Source of the DNA: Marmoricola endophyticus
Lineage (GTDB): Bacteria > Actinomycetota > Actinomycetes > Propionibacteriales > Nocardioidaceae
DNA length: 64,000 nt
Reading direction: 5' to 3'
Assembly: GCF_014644415.1 (NCBI RefSeq)
Contig: NZ_BMKQ01000001.1
Coordinates: 1,912,861-1,976,860, forward strand
The translations under genes and the position numbers were made by a program. Positions 10,563-18,869 of the stretch are shown piece after piece (the first letter of the stretch is position 1; each line of letters opens with the position of its first letter). The notes beneath the pieces were generated by a model. It was given only the letters and a program-made list of their open reading frames with translations. It did not search any database and was not told where the DNA came from.

Positions 10563-11447
10563 GTGGCGACGACGGCGCAGTGGATCGAGGGTGCGCGTCC
10601 GCGCACGCTGCCGGTGGCGGTCGCGCCGGTGCTGGCGGGTACGGCGGTCGCGGCGTACGCCGGCGACCCGGTCTGGTGGAAGGCCGTCCTGGCGCTGGTC
10701 GTCTCCCTGGCCCTGCAGGTGGGCGTCAACTACGCCAACGACTACTCCGACGGGATCCGCGGCACCGACGACGAGCGGGTGGGCCCGCTCCGGCTGGTCG
10801 GGTCCGGCGTCGCCTCGCCCGGGCACGTCAAGGCCGCGGCGTTCGCCTGCTTCGGCGTCGCCGCCGTCGCCGGCCTGGTGCTCGCGGTCGCGACCGCGTG
10901 GTGGCTGGTCGTCGTCGGGGTGCTGTGCATCGTCGCCGCCTGGTACTACACCGGCGGGTCGACGCCGTACGGCTACCTCGGCCTGGGCGAGGTGATGGTG
11001 TTCGTGTTCTTCGGGCTGGTGGCCGTGGGCGGGACGACGTACGTCCAGCTCGCCGGCACCGGCCGCTCCCCCTGGACGGCGACGCTGGCGGCAGCGGTCG
11101 CGATCGGCGCCCTGGCCTGCGCGATCCTCGTGGCCAACAACCTGCGCGACATCGACTCCGACACGGTGGTCGGCAAGCGCACCCTCGCGGTGCTGCTCGG
11201 CGACCGCCGCACCCGGACGCTCTACGCCGCGCTCGCCCTCCTCGCCCTCGCCGGCGTGGTCGTGCTGGCGGCGGTCACCTCGTGGTGGGCGCTGCTCGGC
11301 CTGGTCGGTCTGCTCCCCGTCGCCCGCGCGACGCGCACCGTGCTGCGCGGCGCGCGCGGCCGCACCCTGATCGCCGTCCTCGCACAGACCGGCGCCGGCG
11401 ACCTGCTGCTCGGCGTCGGGGTCTTCGTGGGGCTGCTCGTCGCCTGA
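10563..11447 (+). CDS. menA: 1,4-Dihydroxy-2-naphthoate polyprenyltransferase
   Basis: MenA attaches the polyprenyl tail to dihydroxynaphthoate in the membrane, giving demethylmenaquinone. The protein has about eight hydrophobic helices and the two UbiA-family aspartate motifs: NDYSDGIRGTDDE in the first cytoplasmic loop and DIDSDTVVGKRTLAV in the second. GTG 10563 is preferred over an in-frame GTG at 10545 because a -10-like CAGAAT lies 8 nt before it, as for other genes here, and the product then starts MATTAQWIEGARPRTLP as is usual in the family. It gives 294 residues. Confidence 0.94.
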   Translation: MATTAQWIEGARPRTLPVAVAPVLAGTAVAAYAGDPVWWKAVLALVVSLALQVGVNYANDYSDGIRGTDDERVGPLRLVGSGVASPGHVKAAAFACFGVAAVAGLVLAVATAWWLVVVGVLCIVAAWYYTGGSTPYGYLGLGEVMVFVFFGLVAVGGTTYVQLAGTGRSPWTATLAAAVAIGALACAILVANNLRDIDSDTVVGKRTLAVLLGDRRTRTLYAALALLALAGVVVLAAVTSWWALLGLVGLLPVARATRTVLRGARGRTLIAVLAQTGAGDLLLGVGVFVGLLVA

Positions 11448-11471
11448 CCCGGGCCGCGGCAGGGTGGAGCC

Positions 11472-11972
11472 GTGGAGCTGACCCTCGACGAGCTGCGCGC
11501 CGTGACCGGCTACGCCCTTGCTCGGGCCGAGCGGGTGCTCCCGGTCTTCGAGGCGAGCCGCTCCGACGACCACCGACCGCGTCGCGCGCTCGACGCCGCG
11601 GCGGCGTTCGCCGCCGGCGGACGTCGTACGGCACTGCTGCGCACGAGGGCCGCGGACGCCCTCCGGGCCGGCCGCGAGTGCCCCGACGAGGCAGCGGCGC
11701 TGGCCGCCCTCGCGGCGGGGGACGCGGCCGCGTCGGCGTACCTGCACCCGCTCGCTCACGCGACCCAGGTGCCGCACCTCCTGCGCTCGGCGGCACTGGC
11801 GGTGCGGGTCGCGGAGCTGACCGACGGGGCCTCGGTAGACGAGGCGCTGCGCGACGCGAGCGACGCGGCCGGGCCGGTCGTGCGGGAGGTGCTGCGGCGC
11901 TACCCGGGGCCCCCGGACGGCGGCGGCCGCACCGGGGCGCTGGTACACACGCTGGACGCGTTGCTGCGCTGA
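11472..11972 (+). CDS. Helical alanine-rich protein, resembles Imm5-like putative immunity proteins
   Basis: The 166-residue, Ala/Arg-rich, all-helical protein opens with LTLDELRAVTGYALARAERVLPVFEA, followed by DDHRPRRALDAAAAFAAGG. That pattern resembles a family annotated as putative immunity protein (Imm5-like) or wrongly as SbcC. No toxin or secretion gene is nearby, so an immunity role is not supported by context. The GTG at 11472 follows CAGGGT (11460-11465) by 6 nt, suggesting leaderless expression. Family assignment is from memory of the sequence pattern and is uncertain. Confidence 0.6.
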   Translation: MELTLDELRAVTGYALARAERVLPVFEASRSDDHRPRRALDAAAAFAAGGRRTALLRTRAADALRAGRECPDEAAALAALAAGDAAASAYLHPLAHATQVPHLLRSAALAVRVAELTDGASVDEALRDASDAAGPVVREVLRRYPGPPDGGGRTGALVHTLDALLR

Positions 11973-11973
11973 G

Positions 11974-12216
11974 TCAGCCGGTCGGTGCCGGCGGCGGGTC
12001 ACCGCCGGTGTCGCCACCCTCGCCCTGCTGCTTGCGGTGGGCGTCGCGACGGCGCTCCCAGTCCAGCTGGCGCAGGAAGTCCTCGTCGTCGTCCGGACCG
12101 ACGGGCCCGCGCGGACCGGCCGGCTGCTGCGGACCGTCGTTGCGCCGGTTGATCGCCCAGAACACGGCATAGATCACGGCCGCGAGGAGGAGGATCACGA
12201 ACAAGAACCGGACCAC
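11974..12216 (-). CDS. Small membrane protein of unknown function
   Basis: This 80-residue protein has one N-terminal transmembrane helix (about residues 3-21, FLFVILLLAAVIYAVFWA) and a charged cytoplasmic tail with DDDEDFLRQLDWERRRDAHRK, ending in Gly/Pro. Such short proteins are common near men/ccs genes in actinobacteria. The GTG start at 12216 follows TAGTCT (12228-12223 on this strand) by 6 nt. Its stop is 1 bp from the stop of the convergent gene ending at 11972. No function can be assigned. Confidence 0.65.
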   Translation of the reverse strand: MVRFLFVILLLAAVIYAVFWAINRRNDGPQQPAGPRGPVGPDDDEDFLRQLDWERRRDAHRKQQGEGGDTGGDPPPAPTG

Positions 12217-12288
12217 GCGAGAAGACTAAGCACCCCGCCCAAGGGGTGTCAGGCGACCGCGGTGGGGCGCGTCCGTACGCTCGGAGGC

Positions 12289-12549
12289 GTGAAGGCGTTC
12301 TGGAGCTACACCCTCATGCGCATCGGCCTGTTCGTGGCCTCGTTCGCCGTCGTCTGGGGCGTGTACGCGATCGTCGCCGACCGGATCAACCTGATCGTCG
12401 TGGTCCTCCTGGCCGCCGCGATCTCCGCGGTCGCCTCGTGGAAGCTGCTCGAGGGCCCCCGTGAGCGGCTCGCCGAGAACGTCCAGGCCCGGGCTTCTCG
12501 CGCCACCGAGCGCTTCGAGGAGATGCGCTCGAAGGAGGACGCGGACTGA
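12289..12549 (+). CDS. DUF4229 domain-containing membrane protein
   Basis: The 86-residue protein has two transmembrane helices (about residues 8-28 and 33-52) separated by DRIN, then a charged helical tail EGPRERLAENVQARASRATERFEEM. This matches the actinobacterial DUF4229 family, found beside menaquinone and cytochrome c biogenesis genes, role unknown. The GTG at 12289 follows TACGCT (12276-12281) by 7 nt; the GGAGG inside that gap could alternatively be a ribosome binding site set too close. Confidence 0.75.
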   Translation: MKAFWSYTLMRIGLFVASFAVVWGVYAIVADRINLIVVVLLAAAISAVASWKLLEGPRERLAENVQARASRATERFEEMRSKEDAD

Positions 12550-12569
12550 GCGGTCGCGCGGCTCGGAGG

Positions 12570-12644
12570 TCGACGTACCTACCGGCGCGGGACCGGCCAA
12601 GAGGAGCGTTGCGACCGCGCCGGTGCTCTCGTTGGGTACGTCGA
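12570..12644. terminator. Nested inverted repeat between convergent genes, probable bidirectional terminator
   Basis: Two perfect 10-bp inverted repeats are nested: TCGACGTACC (12570-12579) pairs with GGTACGTCGA (12635-12644), and ACCGGCGCGG (12581-12590) pairs with CCGCGCCGGT (12615-12624). The inner loop is 24 nt, with a 10-nt bulge on the right side only. It stands in the 139-bp gap between the DUF4229 gene and ccsB, which converge. No T-run follows, as is usual for high-GC actinobacteria. Confidence 0.6.
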
Positions 12645-12688
12645 GCTACGACCAGCGCCGCGTCGTGCGGCGCCAACGGAGGGCGGGC

Positions 12689-13690
12689 CTAACCCCCGAC
12701 GCTGCGGACGATCAGCTCGGCGGCGTACGAGTGCTGGCTGCCGGCACCGAAGAAGAAGTTGATGCCGACGAAGTTGAACCACAGCGTCGCCAGCCCGACG
12801 AGGGCGACGATCGCGGCGCGGCGGCCCTTCCACCCGGCCGTGGCGCGGGCGTGCAGGTAGCCGGCGTACACGACCCAGGTGATGAAGGCCCAGACCTCCT
12901 TGGGGTCCCAGCCCCAGTAGCGGCCCCAGGCGTACTCCGCCCAGATCGGGCCCGCGATCAGCGCCGCGAAGGTCCACACGGGGAACGAGAAGGCGTGCCA
13001 GCGGTACGCCAGCCGGTCCAGCGCGTCGAGGCTCGGGATCGAGGCGAGCCAGCCCCGCGCGGTGCCGTGCTTGGTCTGCGAGCGGTCCTTGACGAGGTAG
13101 AGCGCCGAGCAGATGCCGCCCATCGTGAAGGCGCCGGTGGCGGTGATCGCCGCCAGCACGTGGATGACCAGCCACGGCGACTGCAGCGCGTCGCGCAGCG
13201 GCACGACGGGCTCGTACAGGAACAGCACGTCGACCATCAGCACGACGAGCACGAAGACCGACAGCACGGGCGCGAGCCAGGCCAGCTTGAAGCGCTTGTA
13301 CGTCACGAGGAACAGCGCCACGACCACCCAGGTGGCGGTCAGCGTGAACTCGTACATGTTGCTCCACGGCACCCTGACCGGGTCCGCGGCCAGGCCGCGG
13401 GTGACCAGCGCGAGCAGGTGGATCACGGCGGCGACGACGGTCAGCGAGACCGCGATCCGCTTCCACAGGTCGGCGCGGTCCGACCCGCCACCGACGGTGT
13501 CCTGCGCCGGAGGGTCGGCGACCGCGACGCCCCCGGCCGTTCCGGTCGACACGGCCGCCGGCGTGGCGGCGGCGACCTCGCGCGGGCGGGTCACCCAGGC
13601 GGCGAGGTGGGACAGGAACACGAGGAAGTAGACGAACGCGCAGGCGGCGACCGCCTGGTTGCTGAGGACTTCGAACTGGTCGTGGCTCAC
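12689..13690 (-). CDS. ccsB: Cytochrome c biogenesis protein CcsB (heme handling)
   Basis: CcsB works with ResB in System II cytochrome c maturation, moving heme across the membrane and attaching it to apocytochromes. The 333-residue protein has about eight membrane helices and the tryptophan-rich heme motif YWGWDPKEVWAFITW near residues 259-273, with flanking histidines (ALVIHLLALV, SPWLVIHVLAA, YRWHAFSFP). The region around residues 38-70 is a flexible Ala/Gly/Thr linker. Its start overlaps the resB stop, so it is the last gene of the hemL-to-ccsB operon. Confidence 0.94.
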   Translation of the reverse strand: MSHDQFEVLSNQAVAACAFVYFLVFLSHLAAWVTRPREVAAATPAAVSTGTAGGVAVADPPAQDTVGGGSDRADLWKRIAVSLTVVAAVIHLLALVTRGLAADPVRVPWSNMYEFTLTATWVVVALFLVTYKRFKLAWLAPVLSVFVLVVLMVDVLFLYEPVVPLRDALQSPWLVIHVLAAITATGAFTMGGICSALYLVKDRSQTKHGTARGWLASIPSLDALDRLAYRWHAFSFPVWTFAALIAGPIWAEYAWGRYWGWDPKEVWAFITWVVYAGYLHARATAGWKGRRAAIVALVGLATLWFNFVGINFFFGAGSQHSYAAELIVRSVGG

Positions 13691-15294
13691 GTGCTCTCCT
13701 CGCGTTCTCCGGACGTGCCCGCCGTCGCTGCCGCGGGGTCGAGCTCGCGCTGCAGCCGGTCGAGCGCACCGGCCAGGTCACCGCCGCTGGAGCGGTCCAG
13801 CCCGGCCAGCGTCACGATCGTACGGTCCCCCTCGCGGCGGGTGCGCAGCCAGACCCTGCGGGGTCGGATGAACAGCGACCCGCACAGCCCGATCAGCGCC
13901 AGGATCGTGCCGCCGAGGGCGACCCCGGTCCCCGGGGTGCTGCTCACCTGCAGCCGCACGAACCGGCTCAGCCCGTCGAAGGTCACGCTGCCCAGCCCGT
14001 CGGGCAGCTGCTTCGTGGCCCCCATCGGCAGGTCGATCCGCAGCGGCTTCCCGTCGGCGTCCCGGATCGGCTTGAGCCCCTTCTTGTCCAGGGAGTACAC
14101 CGACTGCGGGTCGCCGGAGTCCAGGCCGAGGTCGCCCTCGTAGGCGAGCATCGAGATCGCCGGGTTCTTCGCGTCCGGGTAGGCCGAGAACGGACCGGTC
14201 GCCTGCGTGAAGGCGTACGTCGGGTAGAACTCCCCCTCGAGCCCGATCTGCTCGGGCAGCGCGTCTGCCGCCTTGACCACGCCGAAGGACCGGAAGTCCG
14301 CGCTCTCCGGGAGGAAGACCGTCGACTTCGGCGTCACGACGTTGCCCTCACCGTCACGGACCGTGATGTGCGGGGCGTAGCCGTGCCCGATCAGGAAGAC
14401 CTTGGTGCCGTCGACGTTCAGCGGCTTGTTCACCCGGATCCGCGTGTCCGTCTCCGCGGCGGTCGGCGAGGACCGCACCCCGAGGTCCGCGACGAACTTC
14501 TGCGCCGACCCGGCTCCACGGCCCTTGGTGATGAAGCGGACGTCGAACTTCTTCACGTCCACGGTGAACGGCTTGAGCGAGCCGGCCGAGAAGAGGGCGC
14601 CGGGATCGAAGTCGTCGTACTGGCTCACCGAGTTGGAGAACCCGTCGCCGGTCACCACGATCACGCCGCCCTTGAAGCCGAGCAGCGCGCCCCAGGCGAA
14701 GCCGACCAGCACGACGAGGATCGCCAGGTGGAAGATCAGGTTGCCGGCCTCGCGCATGTAGCCGCGCTCGGCGGAGACCACGCCGGCGGCGTCGTCACCG
14801 CGCACGCGGTAGCCGAAGTCCTTGCCGACCACCCGGCGGGCCCGCTCGAGGAAGGTGCCCTCGTCGTCGGGCACCTCGAAGACCCGGTGCTCCGGGAGCC
14901 GTTCCAGGCGCCGGGGCGCGGAGGGCGGCTGCGCGCGGGCGGCGCGCCAGTACACCTTCGTCCGCGGCAGGATGCAGCCCACCAGCGAGATGGTGAGCAG
15001 GACGTAGATCGCGGCGAACCACGGCGAGGCGTAGACGTCGAACAGGCCGAGCTTCTCGTAGATCGGCGTCAGCGAGGCGTGGTCGGTCTTCCAACGGGCC
15101 ACGCGCTGCGGGTCCACGCCCTCCTGGGGTACGACGCTGCCGGGCACGGCGGCGAGCGCGAGGAGGAACAGCAGGATCAGCGCGGTCCGCATCGAGGTGA
15201 GCTGGCGCCACGCCCAGCGCGCCAGCGCCACCGGTCCGAGGTCGGGCGGCAGCGGCTCGGCCTGCCGGTCGACGCGCTCGGTGACGTCGGTCAT
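13687..15294 (-). CDS. resB: Cytochrome c biogenesis protein ResB (Ccs1)
   Basis: ResB is the second membrane subunit of System II heme ligation. The 535-residue protein has three N-proximal helices (around residues 37-55, 88-106 and 185-205), a large extracytoplasmic beta-rich domain containing GTKVFLIGHGYAPHITVRDG, and a C-terminal helix (GTGVALGGTILALIGLCGSLF) followed by a basic tail. This is the typical ResB layout. ATG 15294 overlaps the ccdA stop by one base (TGATG), and its own stop overlaps ccsB. Confidence 0.93.
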   Translation of the reverse strand: MTDVTERVDRQAEPLPPDLGPVALARWAWRQLTSMRTALILLFLLALAAVPGSVVPQEGVDPQRVARWKTDHASLTPIYEKLGLFDVYASPWFAAIYVLLTISLVGCILPRTKVYWRAARAQPPSAPRRLERLPEHRVFEVPDDEGTFLERARRVVGKDFGYRVRGDDAAGVVSAERGYMREAGNLIFHLAILVVLVGFAWGALLGFKGGVIVVTGDGFSNSVSQYDDFDPGALFSAGSLKPFTVDVKKFDVRFITKGRGAGSAQKFVADLGVRSSPTAAETDTRIRVNKPLNVDGTKVFLIGHGYAPHITVRDGEGNVVTPKSTVFLPESADFRSFGVVKAADALPEQIGLEGEFYPTYAFTQATGPFSAYPDAKNPAISMLAYEGDLGLDSGDPQSVYSLDKKGLKPIRDADGKPLRIDLPMGATKQLPDGLGSVTFDGLSRFVRLQVSSTPGTGVALGGTILALIGLCGSLFIRPRRVWLRTRREGDRTIVTLAGLDRSSGGDLAGALDRLQRELDPAAATAGTSGEREEST

Positions 15295-16058
15295 CAGATC
15301 CCCGGGGTGTAGCCGACGAGGAACGACGCCTGCATCCACGCGATCATCGCGTCCCAGGCCCCGGTCACGAGCAGGACGCCGACCACGACGAGCAGCCCGC
15401 CGCCGATCCGGGTCACCCAGGCCTGGTGGCGGCGCACGACCCGCAGCGCGCCGAGGACCTTGCGCCAGGCCAGCCCGGCGACGACGAACGGCACGCCGAG
15501 ACCGAGGCAGTAGGCGAACGCCAGCACCGCTCCGCGCGTCGGCGAGGCGTCGTTGATCGACAGCCCCAGGACGGCGCCCAGGGTGGGGCCGACGCAGGGG
15601 GTCCACCCCAGGCCGAAGATCACGCCGAGCAGCGGCGCGGCGGCCAGTCCGACCGCAGGCACGCGGTGGATGCGGACGTCGCGCTGCAGCAGCGGCACCA
15701 GGCCCATGAAGGCCAGGCCCAGCAGCACGATGACGACTCCGGAGACCACCGAGATCGCCCGCTGGTGCTCGATCAGCAGGTCGCCGACACCGCCGAGCGC
15801 GGCGCCGAGCGCGACGTAGAGCACTGCGAAGCCGAGCACGAACAGCAGTCCGCCCAGCACCATCCGACCCCGCTTGGCGCTCTCCAGGTCCGCACCGGAC
15901 AGGCCGGTCGCCCAGGACAGGTAGCCGGGCAGCAGGGGCACCACGCACGGCGAGAGGAACGACACGAGCCCGGCGAGCATGGCGACCGGGACGGCGAGCA
16001 GCAGCGTCCCGGAGTACGCGATGCCGGCGAAGTCCTGCCCGATGTCCAGCGGGGTCAT
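15294..16058 (-). CDS. ccdA: Thiol-disulfide transporter CcdA
   Basis: CcdA passes electrons across the membrane to keep the TlpA-type thioredoxin and apocytochrome CXXCH cysteines reduced. The 254-residue protein has six helices and the two redox cysteines in LSPCVVPLLPGY (first helix) and GWTPCVGPTLG (fourth helix). The start codon ATG 16058 overlaps the upstream tlpA-like stop (ATGA). The order TlpA, CcdA, ResB, CcsB matches Rv0526-Rv0529 in M. tuberculosis. Confidence 0.95.
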   Translation of the reverse strand: MTPLDIGQDFAGIAYSGTLLLAVPVAMLAGLVSFLSPCVVPLLPGYLSWATGLSGADLESAKRGRMVLGGLLFVLGFAVLYVALGAALGGVGDLLIEHQRAISVVSGVVIVLLGLAFMGLVPLLQRDVRIHRVPAVGLAAAPLLGVIFGLGWTPCVGPTLGAVLGLSINDASPTRGAVLAFAYCLGLGVPFVVAGLAWRKVLGALRVVRRHQAWVTRIGGGLLVVVGVLLVTGAWDAMIAWMQASFLVGYTPGI

Positions 16059-16624
16059 CCGGCGTCCTGCACCAGCTCGGCCAGCGTCCGCGCGGTCGGG
16101 ACCGCGCCGACGACGGTGGCCGCCAGCCGACCCTTCGAGTCGATCACCAGCGTGCTCGGGATGGAGACGGAGGCGGTACGGCCGGGGGTACGGAGCAGGC
16201 TGCGCCCCGTGGGGTCGTAGAGCGAGGGGTAAGGGACCTCGAAGCGCCGCTCGAACGCCTTCGCCTGGTCCTGCGCACCGGAGTCCCGGATGTTGATCCC
16301 GAGGAAGGCCACGTCCTCGCCCAGCCTGCGCTGCGCAGCGACGAGGACCGGCGCCTCCTTGCGGCAGGGCGCGCACCACGACCCCCAGGTGTTGACCACC
16401 GCCGGTCGGCCGGCGGCGTACGAAGCCAGTCGCAGCTGCTTGCCGTCGAGCGTCTCGCCCTCGATCGTTCCGATCGGCTTGCGGTCCGACGGGGAGACCT
16501 GCGAGATGCTGCCCGTGCCCGTGACGTAGCCCTTGACGCCCGTGCCGTCGGTCCCGCAGGCGACCAGGACCGGCGCCAGCAGCAGGCCGGCGGCGGCAGC
16601 GAGGAGGCGGCGGGAGGCGATCAT
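16055..16624 (-). CDS. TlpA-like thioredoxin lipoprotein (ResA-type)
   Basis: This 189-residue protein is an exported thiol-disulfide reductase expected to reduce apocytochrome c heme-site cysteines outside the membrane. It has a lipoprotein signal (positively charged MIASRR, hydrophobic core, lipobox LVAC with the lipid cysteine at residue 23) and a thioredoxin fold with WCAPC near residues 82-86, preceded by VVNTWGS. A cis-proline segment occurs in SVSIPSTLVID. It is coupled with ccdA by an ATGA overlap. Confidence 0.93.
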   Translation of the reverse strand: MIASRRLLAAAAGLLLAPVLVACGTDGTGVKGYVTGTGSISQVSPSDRKPIGTIEGETLDGKQLRLASYAAGRPAVVNTWGSWCAPCRKEAPVLVAAQRRLGEDVAFLGINIRDSGAQDQAKAFERRFEVPYPSLYDPTGRSLLRTPGRTASVSIPSTLVIDSKGRLAATVVGAVPTARTLAELVQDAG

Positions 16625-17364
16625 CGGGGGCCGTCCACCTCCGCCTCGGCGGCCTCCTCCTGCTCGCTGCCCGGCGCGACGCCGGGCAGCATCTCGCCGG
16701 CACCGCCGGAGGAGAAGTTCGCCCGCCGGTCGGCGACCGGGATCAGGTCCGCGGCGGGCTCGGCGTAGCCGACCGCGACCACGTCCGTGCCGTCCTCGCC
16801 GCCGAAGACGACGGAGGTGACGCTGCACAGCGTGCACTGGCGACTGCGTGGGTCGTGCCAGAGCCGGCGGCCCTCGGCGTGCAGCCGGCACACCCACACC
16901 GGCAGCTGGTGGGAGACCAGGACGGCTTCGTGCCCCTCGGCGGCGGCGCGCGCGTCGAGGACCGCGGCCCACATCCGGGCGGCGACCTCGTCGTACGCCT
17001 CGCCCCACGACGGGCGGAACGGGTTCCACAGCTTCGGCCAGGCCTGCGGGTTGAGCAGCAGCCCGCGGCGGATCGTGAAGCGAGCGCCCTCGAAGAAGTT
17101 CTCCGACTCGATGATCCGCTCGTCGGTGCCGATCTCGAGCCCGAGCAGCGCGGCGAGCGGACCCGCGGTCTGCTGCGCGCGCTCCAGGGGCGACGCGGTC
17201 ACCGCGACGACGTCACGGGTGGCCAGCGCCTCACCGACCCGGTCGGCCATCGCCTCGCCGCGGCGGGAGAGCCGGTAGCCGGGCGCCCGGCCGTACAGGA
17301 CACCGTGCGGGTTGTAGACCTCGCCGTGGCGGACCAGGTGGACCGTCGTGCCGGGGGCGCTCAC
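16621..17364 (-). CDS. Histidine phosphatase family protein
   Basis: The 247-residue protein belongs to the phosphoglycerate-mutase-like histidine phosphatase superfamily: LVRHGE with the nucleophilic histidine at residue 13, ERAQQT after the second strand, and the second catalytic histidine in [11 protein letters not shown]. It occupies the position of Rv0525 between hemL and the thioredoxin in mycobacteria. Its substrate is unknown; linkage to heme and cytochrome assembly is from context only. The C-terminal 40 residues are acidic and probably disordered. GTG 17364 overlaps the hemL stop (GTGA). Confidence 0.9.
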   Translation of the reverse strand: MSAPGTTVHLVRHGEVYNPHGVLYGRAPGYRLSRRGEAMADRVGEALATRDVVAVTASPLERAQQTAGPLAALLGLEIGTDERIIESENFFEGARFTIRRGLLLNPQAWPKLWNPFRPSWGEAYDEVAARMWAAVLDARAAAEGHEAVLVSHQLPVWVCRLHAEGRRLWHDPRSRQCTLCSVTSVVFGGEDGTDVVAVGYAEPAADLIPVADRRANFSSGGAGEMLPGVAPGSEQEEAAEAEVDGPR

Positions 17365-18713
17365 GAGGCGGAGGCCCGGGCCGCGGCCTCGGCGGCGGCC
17401 GGCAGCGCGTCGACGACCTGCTGCACGTCGGCGTCGGTGTGCGCGGCGGAGACGAACCAGCACTCGAAGGCGCTCGGCGGCAGGTGGACGCCCTGGTCGA
17501 GCATCGAGTGGAAGAACGCGGCGTACGCCGGGACGTCCTGCTCGCTCGCACCGTCGAAGTCGACGACCTCGTCACGGCCGGTGAAGAACACGCTGAACAT
17601 GCTCGAGTCGTGCTGCACCAGGTGGGGTACGCCGGCGGCGGTCAGCGCTTCGTGCGCGGCGCCCGAGATCGCCGAGGACACCTCGTCGAGGCGGGCGTAC
17701 ACCGAGTCGTCGGCCAGGCGCAGCGTGGCGAGCCCGGCTGCCGTGGCGACGGGGTTCCCCGACAGCGTGCCGGCCTGGTAGACGGGACCGTCCGGCGAGA
17801 GCACCGACATCACGTCGGCGCGTCCACCGAAGGCCGCGGCCGGGAAGCCGCCGCCCATCACCTTGCCGAAGGTCATCAGGTCCGGCGCCCAGCCCTCGAC
17901 GGCCCCGTCGAGGCCCCACTGGCCGCTGCGGCTGACCCGGAAGCCGGTCATCACCTCGTCGGAGAGGAACAGCGCACCGTGCCGGCGGCAGGTCTCGGCG
18001 AGGAAGCCGTTGAAGCCCGGCTCGGGCGGGACGACGCCCATGTTGCCGGGGGACGCCTCGGTGACCAGGCAGGCGATCTCGTCGCCGCGCTCGGTGAAGA
18101 CCTTCTCGACCGCGGCCCGGTCGTTGTAGGGCAGCACGATCGTCGCCGCGGTCGCCGCCTCGGGAACGCCGGGCGTGCCGGGGATGCCGAAGGTGGCCAG
18201 CCCGGAGCCGGCCGAGGCGAGCAGCGCGTCGAGGTGGCCGTGGTAGCAGCCGGCGAACTTGACCACGAGCTCGCGCCCGGTGAACCCGCGCGCCAGGCGT
18301 ACGGCCGACATCGTGGCCTCGGTGCCGGAGGACACCAGGCGCACCCGCTCGACCGGCGTCCGCCCGACGATCTCCTCCGCGAGCTCGACCTCGGTCCGCG
18401 TCGGGGTGCCGTACGACGTGCCGCGCCCGACCGCCGCCGTGGCCGCGGCGACCACCTCGGGGTGCGCGTGACCGAGCAGCATCGGCCCCCACGAGCCGAC
18501 CAGGTCGACGTACTCGAGGCCGTCGACGTCGGTGAGCCGGGCGCCCTGCGCGTGCGCGATGAAGCGGGGAGTGCCGCCGACGGCGTGGAAGGCACGGACC
18601 GGGGAGTTGACCCCGCCGGGCGTGACCGCGCGGGCGCGCTCCATCAGCTCCTGCGACGCGACAGGATCGACGGGGCCGCGAGCGCCTGAGGGGGCAGCAG
18701 CGGATCCGGACAC
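17361..18713 (-). CDS. hemL: Glutamate-1-semialdehyde 2,1-aminomutase
   Basis: HemL is a PLP enzyme that converts glutamate-1-semialdehyde to 5-aminolevulinate, the product used by HemB. The 450-residue protein has [26 protein letters not shown], the DEVMTGFRV aspartate motif and the PLP lysine in [13 protein letters not shown] near residue 284. The start is set at GTG 18713, preceded 6 nt upstream by the -10-like CACAAT. The longer open frame to 18800 would run over that promoter. It heads the hemL-to-ccsB operon, tying heme supply to cytochrome c assembly. Confidence 0.95.
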   Translation of the reverse strand: MSGSAAAPSGARGPVDPVASQELMERARAVTPGGVNSPVRAFHAVGGTPRFIAHAQGARLTDVDGLEYVDLVGSWGPMLLGHAHPEVVAAATAAVGRGTSYGTPTRTEVELAEEIVGRTPVERVRLVSSGTEATMSAVRLARGFTGRELVVKFAGCYHGHLDALLASAGSGLATFGIPGTPGVPEAATAATIVLPYNDRAAVEKVFTERGDEIACLVTEASPGNMGVVPPEPGFNGFLAETCRRHGALFLSDEVMTGFRVSRSGQWGLDGAVEGWAPDLMTFGKVMGGGFPAAAFGGRADVMSVLSPDGPVYQAGTLSGNPVATAAGLATLRLADDSVYARLDEVSSAISGAAHEALTAAGVPHLVQHDSSMFSVFFTGRDEVVDFDGASEQDVPAYAAFFHSMLDQGVHLPPSAFECWFVSAAHTDADVQQVVDALPAAAEAAARASAS

Positions 18714-18719
18714 CTCAGC

Positions 18720-18748
18720 ATTGTGTCCGTCGCCCCACGGGCAGCCAA
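18720..18748 (-). promoter_or_regulatory. hemL operon promoter (housekeeping-type)
   Basis: On the minus strand TTGGCT (18748-18743) and CACAAT (18725-18720) are 17 bp apart, a good -35/-10 pair. The -10 is only 6 nt from the hemL GTG, which suggests that the transcript starts at or next to the start codon. It is divergent from the ECF-type promoter at 18780. Confidence 0.55.
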
Positions 18749-18779
18749 ACCCACCGGTGGGCAGAATGCCGTACTGGAG

Positions 18780-18807
18780 CGTAACCTCGGCCACACTCAC
18801 GCGTTGA
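18780..18807 (+). promoter_or_regulatory. BldN-type ECF sigma factor promoter
   Basis: CGTAAC (18780-18785), a 16-bp spacer and CGTTGA (18802-18807) match the consensus reported for Streptomyces BldN exactly. Transcription would start near 18814, about 55 nt before the lytic transglycosylase start. A similar site precedes the anti-sigma gene at 33278. The match is seen in the sequence; the sigma factor assignment is inference. Confidence 0.65.
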
Positions 18808-18817
18808 CGTGACGAGG

Positions 18818-18840
18818 GTTACCCCTGGCGGAGGGGTAAC
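18818..18840. repeat. 9-bp perfect inverted repeat at the predicted transcript start
   Basis: GTTACCCCT (18818-18826) and AGGGGTAAC (18832-18840) are exact reverse complements separated by GGCGG. The element lies just after the predicted start of the BldN-type promoter and 30 bp before the ATG. It could be an operator or a 5' mRNA hairpin. The arms contain GTAAC/GTTAC, the core of reported MtrA boxes, so control by a two-component regulator is another possibility. Confidence 0.6.
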
Positions 18841-18869
18841 GGGGAGAGCAACAGAAGGTAGTGCGGTCC

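Noticed and set aside
12246-12464. A 72-codon plus-strand frame overlapping the DUF4229 gene
   Set aside because: It is a shadow of the DUF4229 gene in another frame, Arg/Pro-rich without hydrophobic pattern.
18714-18869. A cyclic di-AMP (ydaO-type) riboswitch before the transglycosylase, since such genes often carry one and disA is present
   Set aside because: The leader after the predicted start is only about 55 nt and lacks the conserved ydaO core segments; it has one simple hairpin.
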